Below the pieces are notes generated by a model. That model was not told the DNA's origin, did not search any database, and saw only the letters and a list, made by a program, of their open reading frames with translations. The position numbers were made by a program, and so were the translations under genes. From assembly GCA_035629775.1 (NCBI GenBank), contig DASPHG010000042.1:1-64000 (forward strand): DNA of 64,000 nucleotides, given 5' to 3'. Positions 53,184 through 62,131 of the stretch are shown piece after piece. This DNA comes from DASPHG01 sp035629775. Lineage in GTDB: Bacteria; Actinomycetota; Thermoleophilia; Solirubrobacterales; Thermoleophilaceae. Each line of letters begins with the position of its first letter. Position 1 is the first letter of the stretch.

Positions 53184-55856
53184 ATGCCCCGCTCGACCCG
53201 CCTGGCCCGGTGGGTGGTGCCGCTCCTTCTCGGAGTGCTCTGCCTGCTGGTCTACAACGCGAACCTCCGGACGATCGGTGCGGGAGACACCCTGCCCAAT
53301 CGATACCTGCCGTTGATCTTCTGGCACGACGGGACGCCCAGTCTCGACGCGAACGCGCGCCTGGTTGCCCATGGGCACCCGATTCGGGAGCCCGGGAAGC
53401 AGAGGGACGCCAGCGCCACCTACTTCGAGCCGTCGGCCTTCTGGATGTTCCGCGCGCCCCGGGGTCAGCTCGCCTCCGTGTACCCCGTGGTGACGCCATT
53501 GCTCGTGGCGCCGCTGTATTTGCCCGTCACGCTCTGGCTCGAAGCAGACGGCTGGGAACAGCCCCAGATCGACCGGGTGGCCGAGGTCATGGAGAAGCTC
53601 TCGGCGTCGTTGCTCGCCGCGATCGCCAGCGTCCTGATGTTCCTGGTGCTCCGCCGCGAGGGCAACCGGTGGGCACTTCCGCTCGCCCTCGTGTTCGCCT
53701 TCGGAACCAACACGTGGATGACCTCGAGCCAGGCGCTCTGGCAGCACGGCTCCGGACAGCTCCTGGTCGCCCTTGCCCTGCTGTTGGCCGTGAGCCGTGC
53801 ATCACCCGCGCGCACCGGGCTTCTCGGATTCGTGTGCGTCCTGATCGCGGCGAATCGTCCGCCGGACGTCCTGATCGCCGGCGCGTTCCTTGCCTTTGCG
53901 GTTTGGAGTCGCAAGCGCGATGCCGTCTGGCTGCTTCCGGGCGCAGCGCTGCCGCTGGCGGCACTGCTCTACTACAACCTCGGCTTCATCGGCCACCTCG
54001 GCGGCGGGTACGCCGCGTTCGAGTCGTCGAGCGGGAAGTTCTTCGATGTGGACTTGCTGGGGCTGCCGGGGCTCCTGGTCAGCCCGACGCGTGGACTCCT
54101 CGTCTTCACGCCGTTCCTCATCTTCATCGGCGTGGGGCTGGCCCAGCGCCTGCGCACACCGAGCTCGAGACAGCTCGCCATCGCGCTCAGCGCTGCGGTC
54201 GTGGCCCAGCTCCTGCTCTACTCGCAGGCGGACTGGCGCGCCGGCGAGTCGTGGGGTCCGCGGTGGCTCGCCGACCTCCTGCCGATCATGGTGTGGATGC
54301 TCGCGCCCGCACCGCTGGTGCTGCGTCCGTCCGCACGCCGAGTGCTCGTCGCGACGATGGTGGTGGCGGTCGGCGTGCAGGCGATCGGGGCCTTCTGGTA
54401 CACGAAGACGAGCGACGAGCGCATCTTCGCGGGCGACCCCGAGTCGATGCGCGGCGCGTGGGATCCGAGCAACACGCCGTTCCTCGTCGAATTGCGCCAT
54501 TCGCCCGCGCCCGGCGAGCTTCAGTGCGGCGCCCGCGGTTTCATCGAGCGGATCGGAGCCACGCGGGTCCACGGAGACGGCGCTGCTGCGCTCGCACTGG
54601 AACCGGGCGCGGCGCTCGAAGGATGGGCCCTCACCTGCGGGCGCACCCCTGCGCAGGCGCTGGTGCTCATAGACGGGATGGTGATCGGCACGACGAAGGC
54701 ATTCACATCGCGCCCGGACGTCGACCGCGCGATGGACGCGGACTCGCCCTCGGGCTGGCGTGTCGCTGCCGATATCAGCGGCATCGCGCCGGGCGAGCAC
54801 GTGCTCCAGCTAGCGGTGCGGGTCGAGCCCCGGAGCGACATCCGCGTCATCCGCGAGGAGCCCGTGACGGTTGCGTCGCCGCCCGGGCCGCCGGCGTCCG
54901 GGACGGGCCTGCGCGCGCTGGCCGCGAACGCGGCGCAGCGGCTGCGCGACAACCAGAGCGGCAAGGGCTACTGGCTCACCACCTTCACGAGCAGCCCGCG
55001 GTACGAAGCTCCCCAGGAGGAGATGAACACGTACCTGACCTCGACCCTCGTGGACCTGCTCGCTCCGGTCGCACGCAGCCGAGGCCTCGGCGATGCGGTG
55101 GTCCGTGCCCGGCGACATCTCGCGGCGCAGATCGAGAGCGACGGGCTGGTGCGCTACCACGGGTTGCCGGACGCGCCCACCATCGGCACGTTGGGATGCG
55201 TGATCACGCCCGACTCGGACGACACCGCACTGGCGTGGAGGCTCGCCGGGAGGGGCGCGGGCGACCCGCGGTTAGGGCCCATGCTGAGGACGCTCGCCCG
55301 GTACCGCGACGGGCGCGGCCTCTATCGCACCTGGCTCGCTCCGCAGGAGAGGTACGAGTGTCTGGACCCGGGACGCGACCCGAATCCGGCCGACTTCGTG
55401 ATCCAGATGCACGTGTACCTGATGCTGCGCGAACTCGATCGGCCCGAGGCGCGGAACCTCTGCGACGCGATCCGGCGGGTGGCCGGCGAGGACGACGCGA
55501 CCACCTACTACGCAAAGACCCCGCTGATGCCGTACCTCCGCAGCGCCGAGCTGCGGCGACACGGGTGCCGGATCCCGCTCCGCGAGGTGCCACTGGCGCA
55601 ACCCGCCCCGGGCCAGGAGCCCTGGAGCGAGTTGGTGCGAGCGCTCGTGAGGGCATCGGCGTCGCGGCCGGATCCGGAGGCGCGGCGGGCGATCGATGAC
55701 CTGCTCATGCGGCTCGGCAGCGACGACTTCGCCCTACTTCGCCAGACGCCGCCGTTGCTCTACCACAACGACCAGACCGCGACCGTCAGCCGGTTCTACT
55801 GGTCTGAGGACGCCGGGTACGCGCTGTGGCTCCGGCTCTACGAGGCGGCCCGATGA
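53184..55856 (+). CDS. membrane protein (GT-C-like) fused to alpha/alpha-toroid domain with DxDDTA motif
   Basis: 890 residues. The N-terminal ~400 residues have about ten transmembrane helices and an early periplasmic loop TLPNRYLPLIFWHDGTPSLD, resembling GT-C-type glycosyltransferases. A ~170-residue soluble beta region follows. The C-terminal ~300 residues are soluble and helical; NQSGKGYWLTTFTSSPRY and PDSDDTALAW (D677, D679, D680) recall alpha/alpha-toroid terpenoid-cyclase domains, in which DxDD is the class II acid. The resemblance is by motif only. The stop overlaps the UbiA-type gene as ATGA. It may link lipid and sugar chemistry at the membrane; function not established. Confidence 0.6.
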   Translation: MPRSTRLARWVVPLLLGVLCLLVYNANLRTIGAGDTLPNRYLPLIFWHDGTPSLDANARLVAHGHPIREPGKQRDASATYFEPSAFWMFRAPRGQLASVYPVVTPLLVAPLYLPVTLWLEADGWEQPQIDRVAEVMEKLSASLLAAIASVLMFLVLRREGNRWALPLALVFAFGTNTWMTSSQALWQHGSGQLLVALALLLAVSRASPARTGLLGFVCVLIAANRPPDVLIAGAFLAFAVWSRKRDAVWLLPGAALPLAALLYYNLGFIGHLGGGYAAFESSSGKFFDVDLLGLPGLLVSPTRGLLVFTPFLIFIGVGLAQRLRTPSSRQLAIALSAAVVAQLLLYSQADWRAGESWGPRWLADLLPIMVWMLAPAPLVLRPSARRVLVATMVVAVGVQAIGAFWYTKTSDERIFAGDPESMRGAWDPSNTPFLVELRHSPAPGELQCGARGFIERIGATRVHGDGAAALALEPGAALEGWALTCGRTPAQALVLIDGMVIGTTKAFTSRPDVDRAMDADSPSGWRVAADISGIAPGEHVLQLAVRVEPRSDIRVIREEPVTVASPPGPPASGTGLRALAANAAQRLRDNQSGKGYWLTTFTSSPRYEAPQEEMNTYLTSTLVDLLAPVARSRGLGDAVVRARRHLAAQIESDGLVRYHGLPDAPTIGTLGCVITPDSDDTALAWRLAGRGAGDPRLGPMLRTLARYRDGRGLYRTWLAPQERYECLDPGRDPNPADFVIQMHVYLMLRELDRPEARNLCDAIRRVAGEDDATTYYAKTPLMPYLRSAELRRHGCRIPLREVPLAQPAPGQEPWSELVRALVRASASRPDPEARRAIDDLLMRLGSDDFALLRQTPPLLYHNDQTATVSRFYWSEDAGYALWLRLYEAAR

Positions 55857-56707
55857 GCATCCTGCGGCATTTCGCGGGGACCCGCGGGGTGGAGGTGTGC
55901 GTGCTGCAGGCCTCCCCGCTGCTCGGGGCCTACCTCGGCGGCCTCGACCTCGAAGGGGACGGGCTGGCGCGGCTGGGGCTGCTTATGCTCGGCAGCACCG
56001 CGCTCACCGCGCACGTGTTTGTCTTCAACGACTGGGCGGGGTACACGAGCGACGCGCACGACCCGCGTCGGGCGGGCCCGGGGAGCGGCGGCCACGACAT
56101 CGGGCGGGGCCAGGTCGGGTGGCTCGCGATCGCGCTGCTGGTCGTGGCCGGGGTCGCTCTGGCCGCGGTCGGCGCGTCGGCGCTGCTCATCGGCGCCGGG
56201 ATCGCCGCGCTCAGCCTGGTGTACTCGCTCTCGCCGCGGCTCGGCAAGAGCACGCCGATCGCGGCGTCGCTCAACCACCTGGTCGGTGGCGCGCTTCATT
56301 TCCTGCTCGGCTACACGACGGCAGGCGCCGTCGACGGGACGGGGGTCGTCCTCAGCGCGTTCTTCGGCTTGGTGTTCGCCGCGGGGCACCTCATGCAGGA
56401 GGTGCGCGACTGCGAGTTCGACTCCGCCCACGGGATCAGGACCAGCGCCGTGGTGTTCGGGCGCCGGCGGGCATTCCTCGCGAGCTTCGGGCTGTTCACG
56501 GTTGCCTACGGGCTGGTCCTCGGTCTGGCCGTGTCCGGGGTCCTGCCGGACGTCCTGCTCCTGAGCCCCATCGCGTGGGTGTTGCACGCGGCATTCTCGC
56601 GTCAGGCGCTGCGGCGTGGCCTGGGATTCGAGACGGCGGTGTGGATGCAGCGCCGGTACCGGCTGCTCTTCGCGTTCGTCGGCCTCGCGATGCTCACGCC
56701 GTACTGA
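55853..56707 (+). CDS. UbiA-superfamily prenyltransferase-like membrane protein
   Basis: 284 residues with about eight or nine helices. The first Asp-rich motif is NDWAGYTSDAHDP (N59, D60, D67, D70), altered from the canonical NDxxDxxxD because position 63 is Gly. The second is RDCEFDSAHGIRT. Y(S)LSPRLGK resembles the conserved loop before the second motif. UbiA enzymes transfer prenyl groups from polyprenyl diphosphate to an acceptor. The altered first motif means an unusual substrate or weak activity is possible. It is translationally coupled to the preceding fusion gene and overlaps the convergent gene at its end by 14 bases. Confidence 0.8.
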   Translation: MSILRHFAGTRGVEVCVLQASPLLGAYLGGLDLEGDGLARLGLLMLGSTALTAHVFVFNDWAGYTSDAHDPRRAGPGSGGHDIGRGQVGWLAIALLVVAGVALAAVGASALLIGAGIAALSLVYSLSPRLGKSTPIAASLNHLVGGALHFLLGYTTAGAVDGTGVVLSAFFGLVFAAGHLMQEVRDCEFDSAHGIRTSAVVFGRRRAFLASFGLFTVAYGLVLGLAVSGVLPDVLLLSPIAWVLHAAFSRQALRRGLGFETAVWMQRRYRLLFAFVGLAMLTPY

Positions 56708-57017
56708 GCTGCCGCTCGCGCATGTAGAGGTAGAGCGGCACCGCGAAGCAGACGCCCACCAGGAGGCTCGCGGGGATCACGACCCACCAGCGATCGACGC
56801 CGCTGCGCGGGCCGTCGAAGCTCGCCCAGATGGCGAACGCCCAGAACGCGATGACGAGGTCCACGACGAGCTGCGACGACGCCAGGGTCGCGAACCAGTT
56901 GTCCAGGTAGAGCTCCAGATCGACGCCGTGTTCGGCGATGAAGATGCCGAGCATCACGTTCGGCACGACGAACCCGATGACGGCCAACGGCAGCAGCAAC
57001 TTCATTCGAGTGGTCAT
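56694..57017 (-). CDS. DUF2834-like small membrane protein
   Basis: 107 residues with three hydrophobic helices (residues 7-28, 45-67 and 77-98). LDNWFATLASSQLVVDLVIAFWAFAIW is the characteristic stretch of DUF2834 proteins, whose function is unknown. The ATG at 57017 is 18 bp from the divergent flavoprotein gene, and its 3' end overlaps that of the UbiA-type gene. Confidence 0.75.
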   Translation of the reverse strand: MTTRMKLLLPLAVIGFVVPNVMLGIFIAEHGVDLELYLDNWFATLASSQLVVDLVIAFWAFAIWASFDGPRSGVDRWWVVIPASLLVGVCFAVPLYLYMRERQLSTA

Positions 57018-57035
57018 GGCGGCACACTCTCACGT

Positions 57036-58253
57036 ATGACGGGCATGCCTCCATTCGACGTCGCCGTCGTCGGGGCGAGCATCGGCGGCTGTACCGCCGC
57101 CCGGCTCTACGGGCTGGCCGGCCTGCGGGTGGCGCTGATCGAGCGCCGCCCCGATCCCGCCGCCTACAAGGTCACCTGCACGCACCAGATCCTGTCGAGC
57201 GCCGTTCCGACCATGCGGCGGGTCGGGATCGCGGAGCTGATCGAGGCGCGCGGCGCGGTGCGCGCCCACCCCGCCGCCTGGAGCCCGTTCGGCGGCTGGA
57301 TGCGCCTCCCGACGGACGTGCCGCACGGCTACGGAGTCACGCGGAAGACGCTCGACCCGCTCCTGCGTGAGCTCGCCGCCGAGACGCCCGGCGTCGAGCT
57401 GATCACCGGCGCGCGGGCGGTCGGACTGCTGGCGAACGGCGACGGGCGGCCTGCCGGGGTCGAGATCGAGTCGCCGGGTGAGGCGCGGCGCGCGATCCGA
57501 GCAAGGCTCGTCGTCGGCGCCGACGGACGGGGCTCGGATGTCGCGCGCCTCGCGCGCGTGCCCGGCCGCGTGCGCCCGCACGGCCGGTTCTTCTACTTCG
57601 CGTACTGGCGCGGGCTTCCGAAGACGACGCGGGCACGGCTGTGGTTCGCCGAGCCGGACGGTGTGGCGGCCTTCCCGAACGAGGACGACCTGACCGTCGT
57701 GGTGGCGGGGGTCCACAAGTCACGGCTTGCGGAGTTCCGCGCCGATCCCGAGCGCGCGTATCGGGCGACCATCGCGGCGGTGCCCGAGGCGCCGCCCGTG
57801 GACGACGCCGAGCGCGTCTCGAAGCTGCTCGGCAAGCTCGACGTCCCGAACGTAATGCGGCCGGCGGCCGGCCGCGGCCTCGCGTTCGTGGGGGACGCCG
57901 CGCTTGCCACCGATCCAACAATGGGCGTCGGCTGTGGCTGGGCGTTCCAGAGCGCGGAATGGCTCGTCGACCACACGGCGGATGCGCTGCTCGACGGATC
58001 GAACCTCGACGCGGCCCTCGACCGCTACCGGCGCACCTTCCGCCGCCGCCTGGGACTCCATCACTGGGTGATCGCCGACCTGTCGACGGGACGGAGGCTG
58101 CGCGCGAACGAGCGCATCGCGTTCCGCGCCGCCGCGCGGGACGAGTGGGTCGCTCGGCAGATCGAGCAGGTCGTGACCCGGCAGCGTTCCCCGCTGGCAC
58201 TACTGGGCCCGGTCGTGAACGCGCGGACGCTGATCGCGGGCGCCCGGATGTAG
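57036..58253 (+). CDS. FAD-dependent oxidoreductase, geranylgeranyl-reductase-like
   Basis: 405 residues of the PHBH/geranylgeranyl-reductase flavoprotein group. The Rossmann motif is VAVVGASIGGCTAARL at the N-terminus with LIERR at the second strand's end. A DG-type GADGRGSDVARLA appears near residue 165 and GDAALATDPTMGVGCGWAF near 285 closes the FAD site. Members hydroxylate aromatic compounds or reduce prenyl double bonds. The location two genes after a UbiA-type prenyltransferase favours an isoprenoid substrate, but this is inference. The ATG at 57036 lies 18 bp from the divergent DUF2834 gene. Confidence 0.82.
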   Translation: MTGMPPFDVAVVGASIGGCTAARLYGLAGLRVALIERRPDPAAYKVTCTHQILSSAVPTMRRVGIAELIEARGAVRAHPAAWSPFGGWMRLPTDVPHGYGVTRKTLDPLLRELAAETPGVELITGARAVGLLANGDGRPAGVEIESPGEARRAIRARLVVGADGRGSDVARLARVPGRVRPHGRFFYFAYWRGLPKTTRARLWFAEPDGVAAFPNEDDLTVVVAGVHKSRLAEFRADPERAYRATIAAVPEAPPVDDAERVSKLLGKLDVPNVMRPAAGRGLAFVGDAALATDPTMGVGCGWAFQSAEWLVDHTADALLDGSNLDAALDRYRRTFRRRLGLHHWVIADLSTGRRLRANERIAFRAAARDEWVARQIEQVVTRQRSPLALLGPVVNARTLIAGARM

Positions 58254-58254
58254 C

Positions 58255-58665
58255 GTGCCGGGCGTGCCATCGCCGAGGATCGACAGACTCCGGGCCCAGA
58301 TCGCCGAGTTCGGACGAACCGGGGCGGTGCAGGGGCTCTCGCCGGACTTCGAGCTGCACCAGGCGGACTCGATCATCGACACGTCGGGCGTCTTCCGCGG
58401 CCCGGAGGGGGTTCAGAGGTCGCTCGACGAGCTGCGGCGCTCGTTCGCCGAGCTCACCTTCGAGCCCGAGGAGCTCATCGAGGCGCCCGGCGGCGAGATC
58501 GTCGTCTTCATACGCGCGCGCGGGCGCGGCCACGGCAGCGGCCTCGAGCTCGACAACAAGATCGCCTGGGTGATGACCTTCCGCGGCGACGAGCTGGTCC
58601 GGATGGTGGTGCACGAGGAGCGGGCGGACGCGCTGGCGGCCGTGGGCCTGCCGCCGCGCGGTTGA
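58255..58665 (+). CDS. SnoaL/NTF2-like protein
   Basis: 136-residue NTF2-fold protein starting at a GTG one base after the flavoprotein stop. Features are LSPDFELHQADSIIDTSG, VFRGPEGVQRSLDELRR and KIAWVMTFRGDELVRMVVHEE. It looks co-transcribed with the flavoprotein gene. NTF2-like partners of flavin oxygenases can act as cyclases or isomerases in natural-product pathways, but nothing here proves that. GTG was preferred because the N-terminal helix begins nearby. Confidence 0.72.
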   Translation: MPGVPSPRIDRLRAQIAEFGRTGAVQGLSPDFELHQADSIIDTSGVFRGPEGVQRSLDELRRSFAELTFEPEELIEAPGGEIVVFIRARGRGHGSGLELDNKIAWVMTFRGDELVRMVVHEERADALAAVGLPPRG

Positions 58666-58695
58666 GAACCCCGCGAACGCGGTAGGAAACCGGCT

Positions 58696-59976
58696 ATGGA
58701 CCGAAGCCTGGCCGCCGTGCTCGGCGGCAACCGCATCCCCTTCGCCCGGCGCGACCGCGCCTACGCGCGCGCGTCGAACCAGGACATGCTCACGGCGGCG
58801 CTCGACGGGCTCGTCGGCCGGTTCGGCCTCCAGGGCGAGCGCGCCGGCGAGGTCGCGGCCGGCGCCGTGCTGAAACACAGCCGTGACTTCAACCTGACGC
58901 GCGAGTGCGTGCTCGGCAGCGCGCTGTCGCCGGACTCGCCCGCGTACGACCTCCAGCAGGCGTGCGGCACGAGCCTGGCCACCACGATCAACGTGGCGAA
59001 CAAGATCGCGCTCGGCCAGATCGAGTGGGGGATCGGCGCCGGCGTCGACACCACGAGCGACGCGCCGATCGAGCTGAACGACGATCTGCGAAACCTGCTG
59101 CTCGAGGTCAGCCGGGCGAAGTCGCTGGCGCAGCGCGCTCGTCTGCTCGGCCACCTTCGCCCGGGCCAGGTCGTGCCGAACATCCCGGAGAACGCGGAGC
59201 CCCGCACCGGCCTGTCGATGGGCGAGCACCAGGCGATCTCGACCGAGCGCTGGGGCATCACGCGCGACGAGCAGGACGAGCTCGCCGTTGCGAGCCACCG
59301 CAACCTCGCCGCGGCTTGGGACCGCGGGTTCTTCGACGACCTGACGACGCCCTTCCTCGGGCTCGAGCGCGACGAGAACCTGCGCCCCGACGCGAGCGTC
59401 GAGGCGCTCGCCAAGCTGAAGCCCGTCTTCGGGGATCGCGAGAAGGGCACGATGACCGCCGGCAACTCGACCCCGCTCACCGACGGTGCGGCGGCGGTAC
59501 TGGTCGCAAACGACGAGTGGGCCCAGCGACGCTCGCTGCCGGTGCTGGCGCATATCGTCGACGCCGAGGTCGGCGCTGTCGACTTCGTGCAGGGTGACGA
59601 GGGTCTCCTGGCCGCACCGCTCTACACCGTCCCGCGCCTGCTCGACCGCAACGGCTTGGCGCTTCAGGACTTCGACTTCTACGAGATCCACGAGGCGTTC
59701 GCCGCGCAGGTCCTGATGACGCTGAAGGCGTGGGAGGACCCGGCCTTCTGCAAGGACAAGCTCGGCCGCGACCAGCCGCTCGGCGCGATTGACCGCGCGA
59801 AGCTGAACGTGAACGGCTCTTCGCTCGCCGCCGGCCATCCTTTCGCGGCCACCGGGGCTCGCATCGTCGCGGCCCTGGCGAAGCTGCTGGACGAGCGCGG
59901 CTCGGGCCGCGGGCTGATCTCGATCTGCGCCGCAGGCGGCCAGGGCGTCACCGCGATCATGGAGAAGAGGGCATGA
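58696..59976 (+). CDS. thiolase (acetyl-CoA C-acyltransferase), FadA2-like
   Basis: 426-residue thiolase that cleaves or condenses 3-oxoacyl-CoA. The nucleophilic Cys is C90 in QQACGTSLA, the catalytic His lies in GHPFAATGAR and the second Cys in CAAGGQG. NSTPLTDGAAAVLVAND is also typical. ATG at 58696 with GGTAGGA upstream. It starts a four-gene operon (thiolase, FabG4-like, HtdX-like, acyl-CoA dehydrogenase) whose first three genes match the mycobacterial set fadA2-fabG4-htdX with its neighbour fadE5. It likely takes part in long-chain acyl-CoA turnover or extension. Confidence 0.9.
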   Translation: MDRSLAAVLGGNRIPFARRDRAYARASNQDMLTAALDGLVGRFGLQGERAGEVAAGAVLKHSRDFNLTRECVLGSALSPDSPAYDLQQACGTSLATTINVANKIALGQIEWGIGAGVDTTSDAPIELNDDLRNLLLEVSRAKSLAQRARLLGHLRPGQVVPNIPENAEPRTGLSMGEHQAISTERWGITRDEQDELAVASHRNLAAAWDRGFFDDLTTPFLGLERDENLRPDASVEALAKLKPVFGDREKGTMTAGNSTPLTDGAAAVLVANDEWAQRRSLPVLAHIVDAEVGAVDFVQGDEGLLAAPLYTVPRLLDRNGLALQDFDFYEIHEAFAAQVLMTLKAWEDPAFCKDKLGRDQPLGAIDRAKLNVNGSSLAAGHPFAATGARIVAALAKLLDERGSGRGLISICAAGGQGVTAIMEKRA

Positions 59977-61325
59977 ACGACCGCTATCACCGCATCGCCA
60001 ACTCGGGGCTCGGGGGCCGCGTCGTGAAGACGATCGGCCTGCCGCAGCCCACCGAGATCGAGCGCCACGAGCCGGGCAAGCCGGTCGTGGACGGGCCCGT
60101 GCTGCTCGGCGCCGCGGAGGGCGGGCGCCTCACCGCGCCGCTTCAGGAGGCCCTGCGCCGGATCGGCGCGCACGTGGTCAGCGAGTCCGAGCCGGAGGGC
60201 GAGGACGAGGGCCCGCGCTACGCGGCGCTCGTGTACGACGCGACCGGAATCGAGACGAGCGCCCGGCTGCGCGCGCTCTACGACTTCTTCCACCCGGTGA
60301 TCCGGTCGGTCGCGCCGAGCGGCCGCGTGATCGTCCTGACGACGCCGCCGGAGAGCTGCGGATCCTTCGCCGCGGCTACCGCCCAGCGCGCCGTCGAGGG
60401 GTTCGTCCGCTCGGTCGGCAAGGAGGTCGGCAGGGGCGCGACCGCGAACTTGGTCGAGGTCGAGCCCGGCGCCGACGGGGCACTCGACTCGACACTTCGC
60501 TTCCTCCTGTCCGCGCGCTCGGCCTACGTGTCGGGCCAGGGCGTACGCGTCCATCCCGCCGAGCCACCGGCCCCGGAGGACTGGGACAAGCCACACGCCG
60601 GGCGCGTCGCGGTCGTGACGGGCGCGGCCCGTGGAATCGGCGCGGCGATCGCCGAGGTGCTCGCGCGCGACGGCGCCGAGGTGATCGTCGCCGACATCCC
60701 CGCCGCCGGCGAGGCGCTGACGGACGTGGCCAACCGGATCGGCGGCGAAGCGCTCCAGCTCGACATCACGGATTCGGACGCGTCGGAGCGCCTGGCGGCG
60801 CACGTGCGCGCGCGCCACGGCGGCCTTCACGTGCTCGTCCACAACGCGGGCATCACGAAGGACAAGACGCTCGGCCGGATGAGCGAGGACCAGTGGGACG
60901 CCGTGCTCGGCGTGAACCTCGTCAGCCAGGAGCGCATCAACGAGCGGCTCCTCGGCGGCGACGCCCTGCGCGAGAACGCGGCGATCGTGTCGGTTTCCTC
61001 GGTCAGCGGCATCGCGGGGAACCGCGGCCAGACGAACTACGCGACCAGCAAGGCGGGGATCATCGGGATGGTCCGATCGCTCGCCGCCGACATGCGTGCG
61101 CGCGGCGCCACGATCAACGCCGTCGCACCCGGCTTCATCGAGACGGACATGACCGCCGCTATGCCGTTCGCCACGCGCGAGGCGGGGCGCCGCATGAACA
61201 GCCTGGCCCAGGGCGGGCAGCCGGTGGACGTCGCGGAGACCATCGCGTGGCTCGCGGCCGCCGCTTCGAGCGGCGTGAACGGGAACGTGGTCAGGGTCTG
61301 CGGCCAGAGCCTGCTCGGGGCCTGA
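59973..61325 (+). CDS. fabG4: high-molecular-weight 3-oxoacyl reductase (FabG4-like)
   Basis: 450 residues, much longer than normal FabG (~245). Residues ~1-205 form a degenerate Rossmann-like domain. The C-terminal ~245 residues are an active SDR: TGAARGIGAAIAEVL near residue 214, HNAGITKDKTLGRM, SVSGIAGNRGQTNYATSKAG with the catalytic Ser and Tyr-x-x-x-Lys, and NAVAPGFIETDM. This architecture is that of mycobacterial FabG4 (454 residues), which reduces 3-oxoacyl-CoA with NADH. The ATG overlaps the thiolase stop. The symbol is by architecture and neighbours. Confidence 0.88.
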   Translation: MNDRYHRIANSGLGGRVVKTIGLPQPTEIERHEPGKPVVDGPVLLGAAEGGRLTAPLQEALRRIGAHVVSESEPEGEDEGPRYAALVYDATGIETSARLRALYDFFHPVIRSVAPSGRVIVLTTPPESCGSFAAATAQRAVEGFVRSVGKEVGRGATANLVEVEPGADGALDSTLRFLLSARSAYVSGQGVRVHPAEPPAPEDWDKPHAGRVAVVTGAARGIGAAIAEVLARDGAEVIVADIPAAGEALTDVANRIGGEALQLDITDSDASERLAAHVRARHGGLHVLVHNAGITKDKTLGRMSEDQWDAVLGVNLVSQERINERLLGGDALRENAAIVSVSSVSGIAGNRGQTNYATSKAGIIGMVRSLAADMRARGATINAVAPGFIETDMTAAMPFATREAGRRMNSLAQGGQPVDVAETIAWLAAAASSGVNGNVVRVCGQSLLGA

Positions 61326-62131
61326 TGCGCGGGACGTACGCCAAGGCCGCGATCGGCCCGCTGCTCCCGGGCCGCCCCGACGAGCTGCCCGACGAGCGGA
61401 AGGAGCGCGAGGTCGAGATCGACCGCGACCACCTGGCGGAGTACGCCCGGGTCTGCGAGTTCCGCGTCGGCGACCGCCTGCCGGCGACGTACCCGCACGT
61501 CCTGGCGTTCCCGTTGTCGATGGAGATCATGACCTCGCGCCGGTTCCCGTTCGCGCTTCTCGGGCTCGTCCACGTGGGGAACCGGATCGAGCAGCGGCGC
61601 CCGCTGACCGCGGACGAGAGGCTTGCGATCTCCGTCTGGACCGAGGACCTTCGCCCACATCGCCGCGGCAAGCAATTCGACGTGGTCGCCGAGGCTCGGG
61701 CGAGCGGCGACCTCGCGTGGGTGAGCCGGTCGACGTACCTGCGCCGCGGCGGAGGCGACGGCAAGAACGGGGACGGAGCCCGAAATTGCAGCGACACGCA
61801 GGAGCCGCCCGCGCCCGCCGCGATCTGGCGCGTGCCCGGCAACATCGGCCGCCGCTACGCCGGCGTGTCGGGCGACCACAACCCGATCCACCTGAACCCG
61901 CTGACCGCGCGGCTGTTCGGGTTCCCCGGGATGATCGCCCACGGCATGTGGATGAAGGCCCGGTGCCTGGCCGCGCTCGAGGGCAGGCTGGCGGACTCGT
62001 TCGCGGTCGAGGTGGAGTTCCGGCGCCCGCTCGGGATCCCCGGCAAGGCGGGTTTTGCCGCCCGCGACAGCGACTTCGCCCTCACCACCCCGGACGGCGA
62101 GAAGCCGCACCTGCTCGGGAAGGTGGAATGA
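61325..62131 (+). CDS. MaoC-like hydratase (HtdX type)
   Basis: 268 residues with two hotdog domains. Catalytic residues are in AGVSGDHNPIHL near residue 180 (hydratase Asp and His), followed by LFGFPGMIAHGMWM. It probably hydrates 2-enoyl-CoA in the same pathway as the neighbouring reductase and thiolase. The ATG at 61325 overlaps the FabG4-like stop (TGATG). The linker near residues 146-155 is encoded by a 29-bp palindromic repeat (61761-61789), so a mobile repeat appears to have inserted without breaking the frame. Confidence 0.85.
   Translation: MRGTYAKAAIGPLLPGRPDELPDERKEREVEIDRDHLAEYARVCEFRVGDRLPATYPHVLAFPLSMEIMTSRRFPFALLGLVHVGNRIEQRRPLTADERLAISVWTEDLRPHRRGKQFDVVAEARASGDLAWVSRSTYLRRGGGDGKNGDGARNCSDTQEPPAPAAIWRVPGNIGRRYAGVSGDHNPIHLNPLTARLFGFPGMIAHGMWMKARCLAALEGRLADSFAVEVEFRRPLGIPGKAGFAARDSDFALTTPDGEKPHLLGKVE
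61761..61789. repeat. 29-bp palindromic repeat inside the MaoC gene (family 2)
   Basis: The ends GCAA and TTGC and the inner pair CGGG/CCCG flank GGACGGAG. The 14-base core GGGGACGGAGCCCG is identical to the minus strand of the hairpin at 30546-30580. It encodes a short GKNGDGARNCS linker. Confidence 0.65.
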
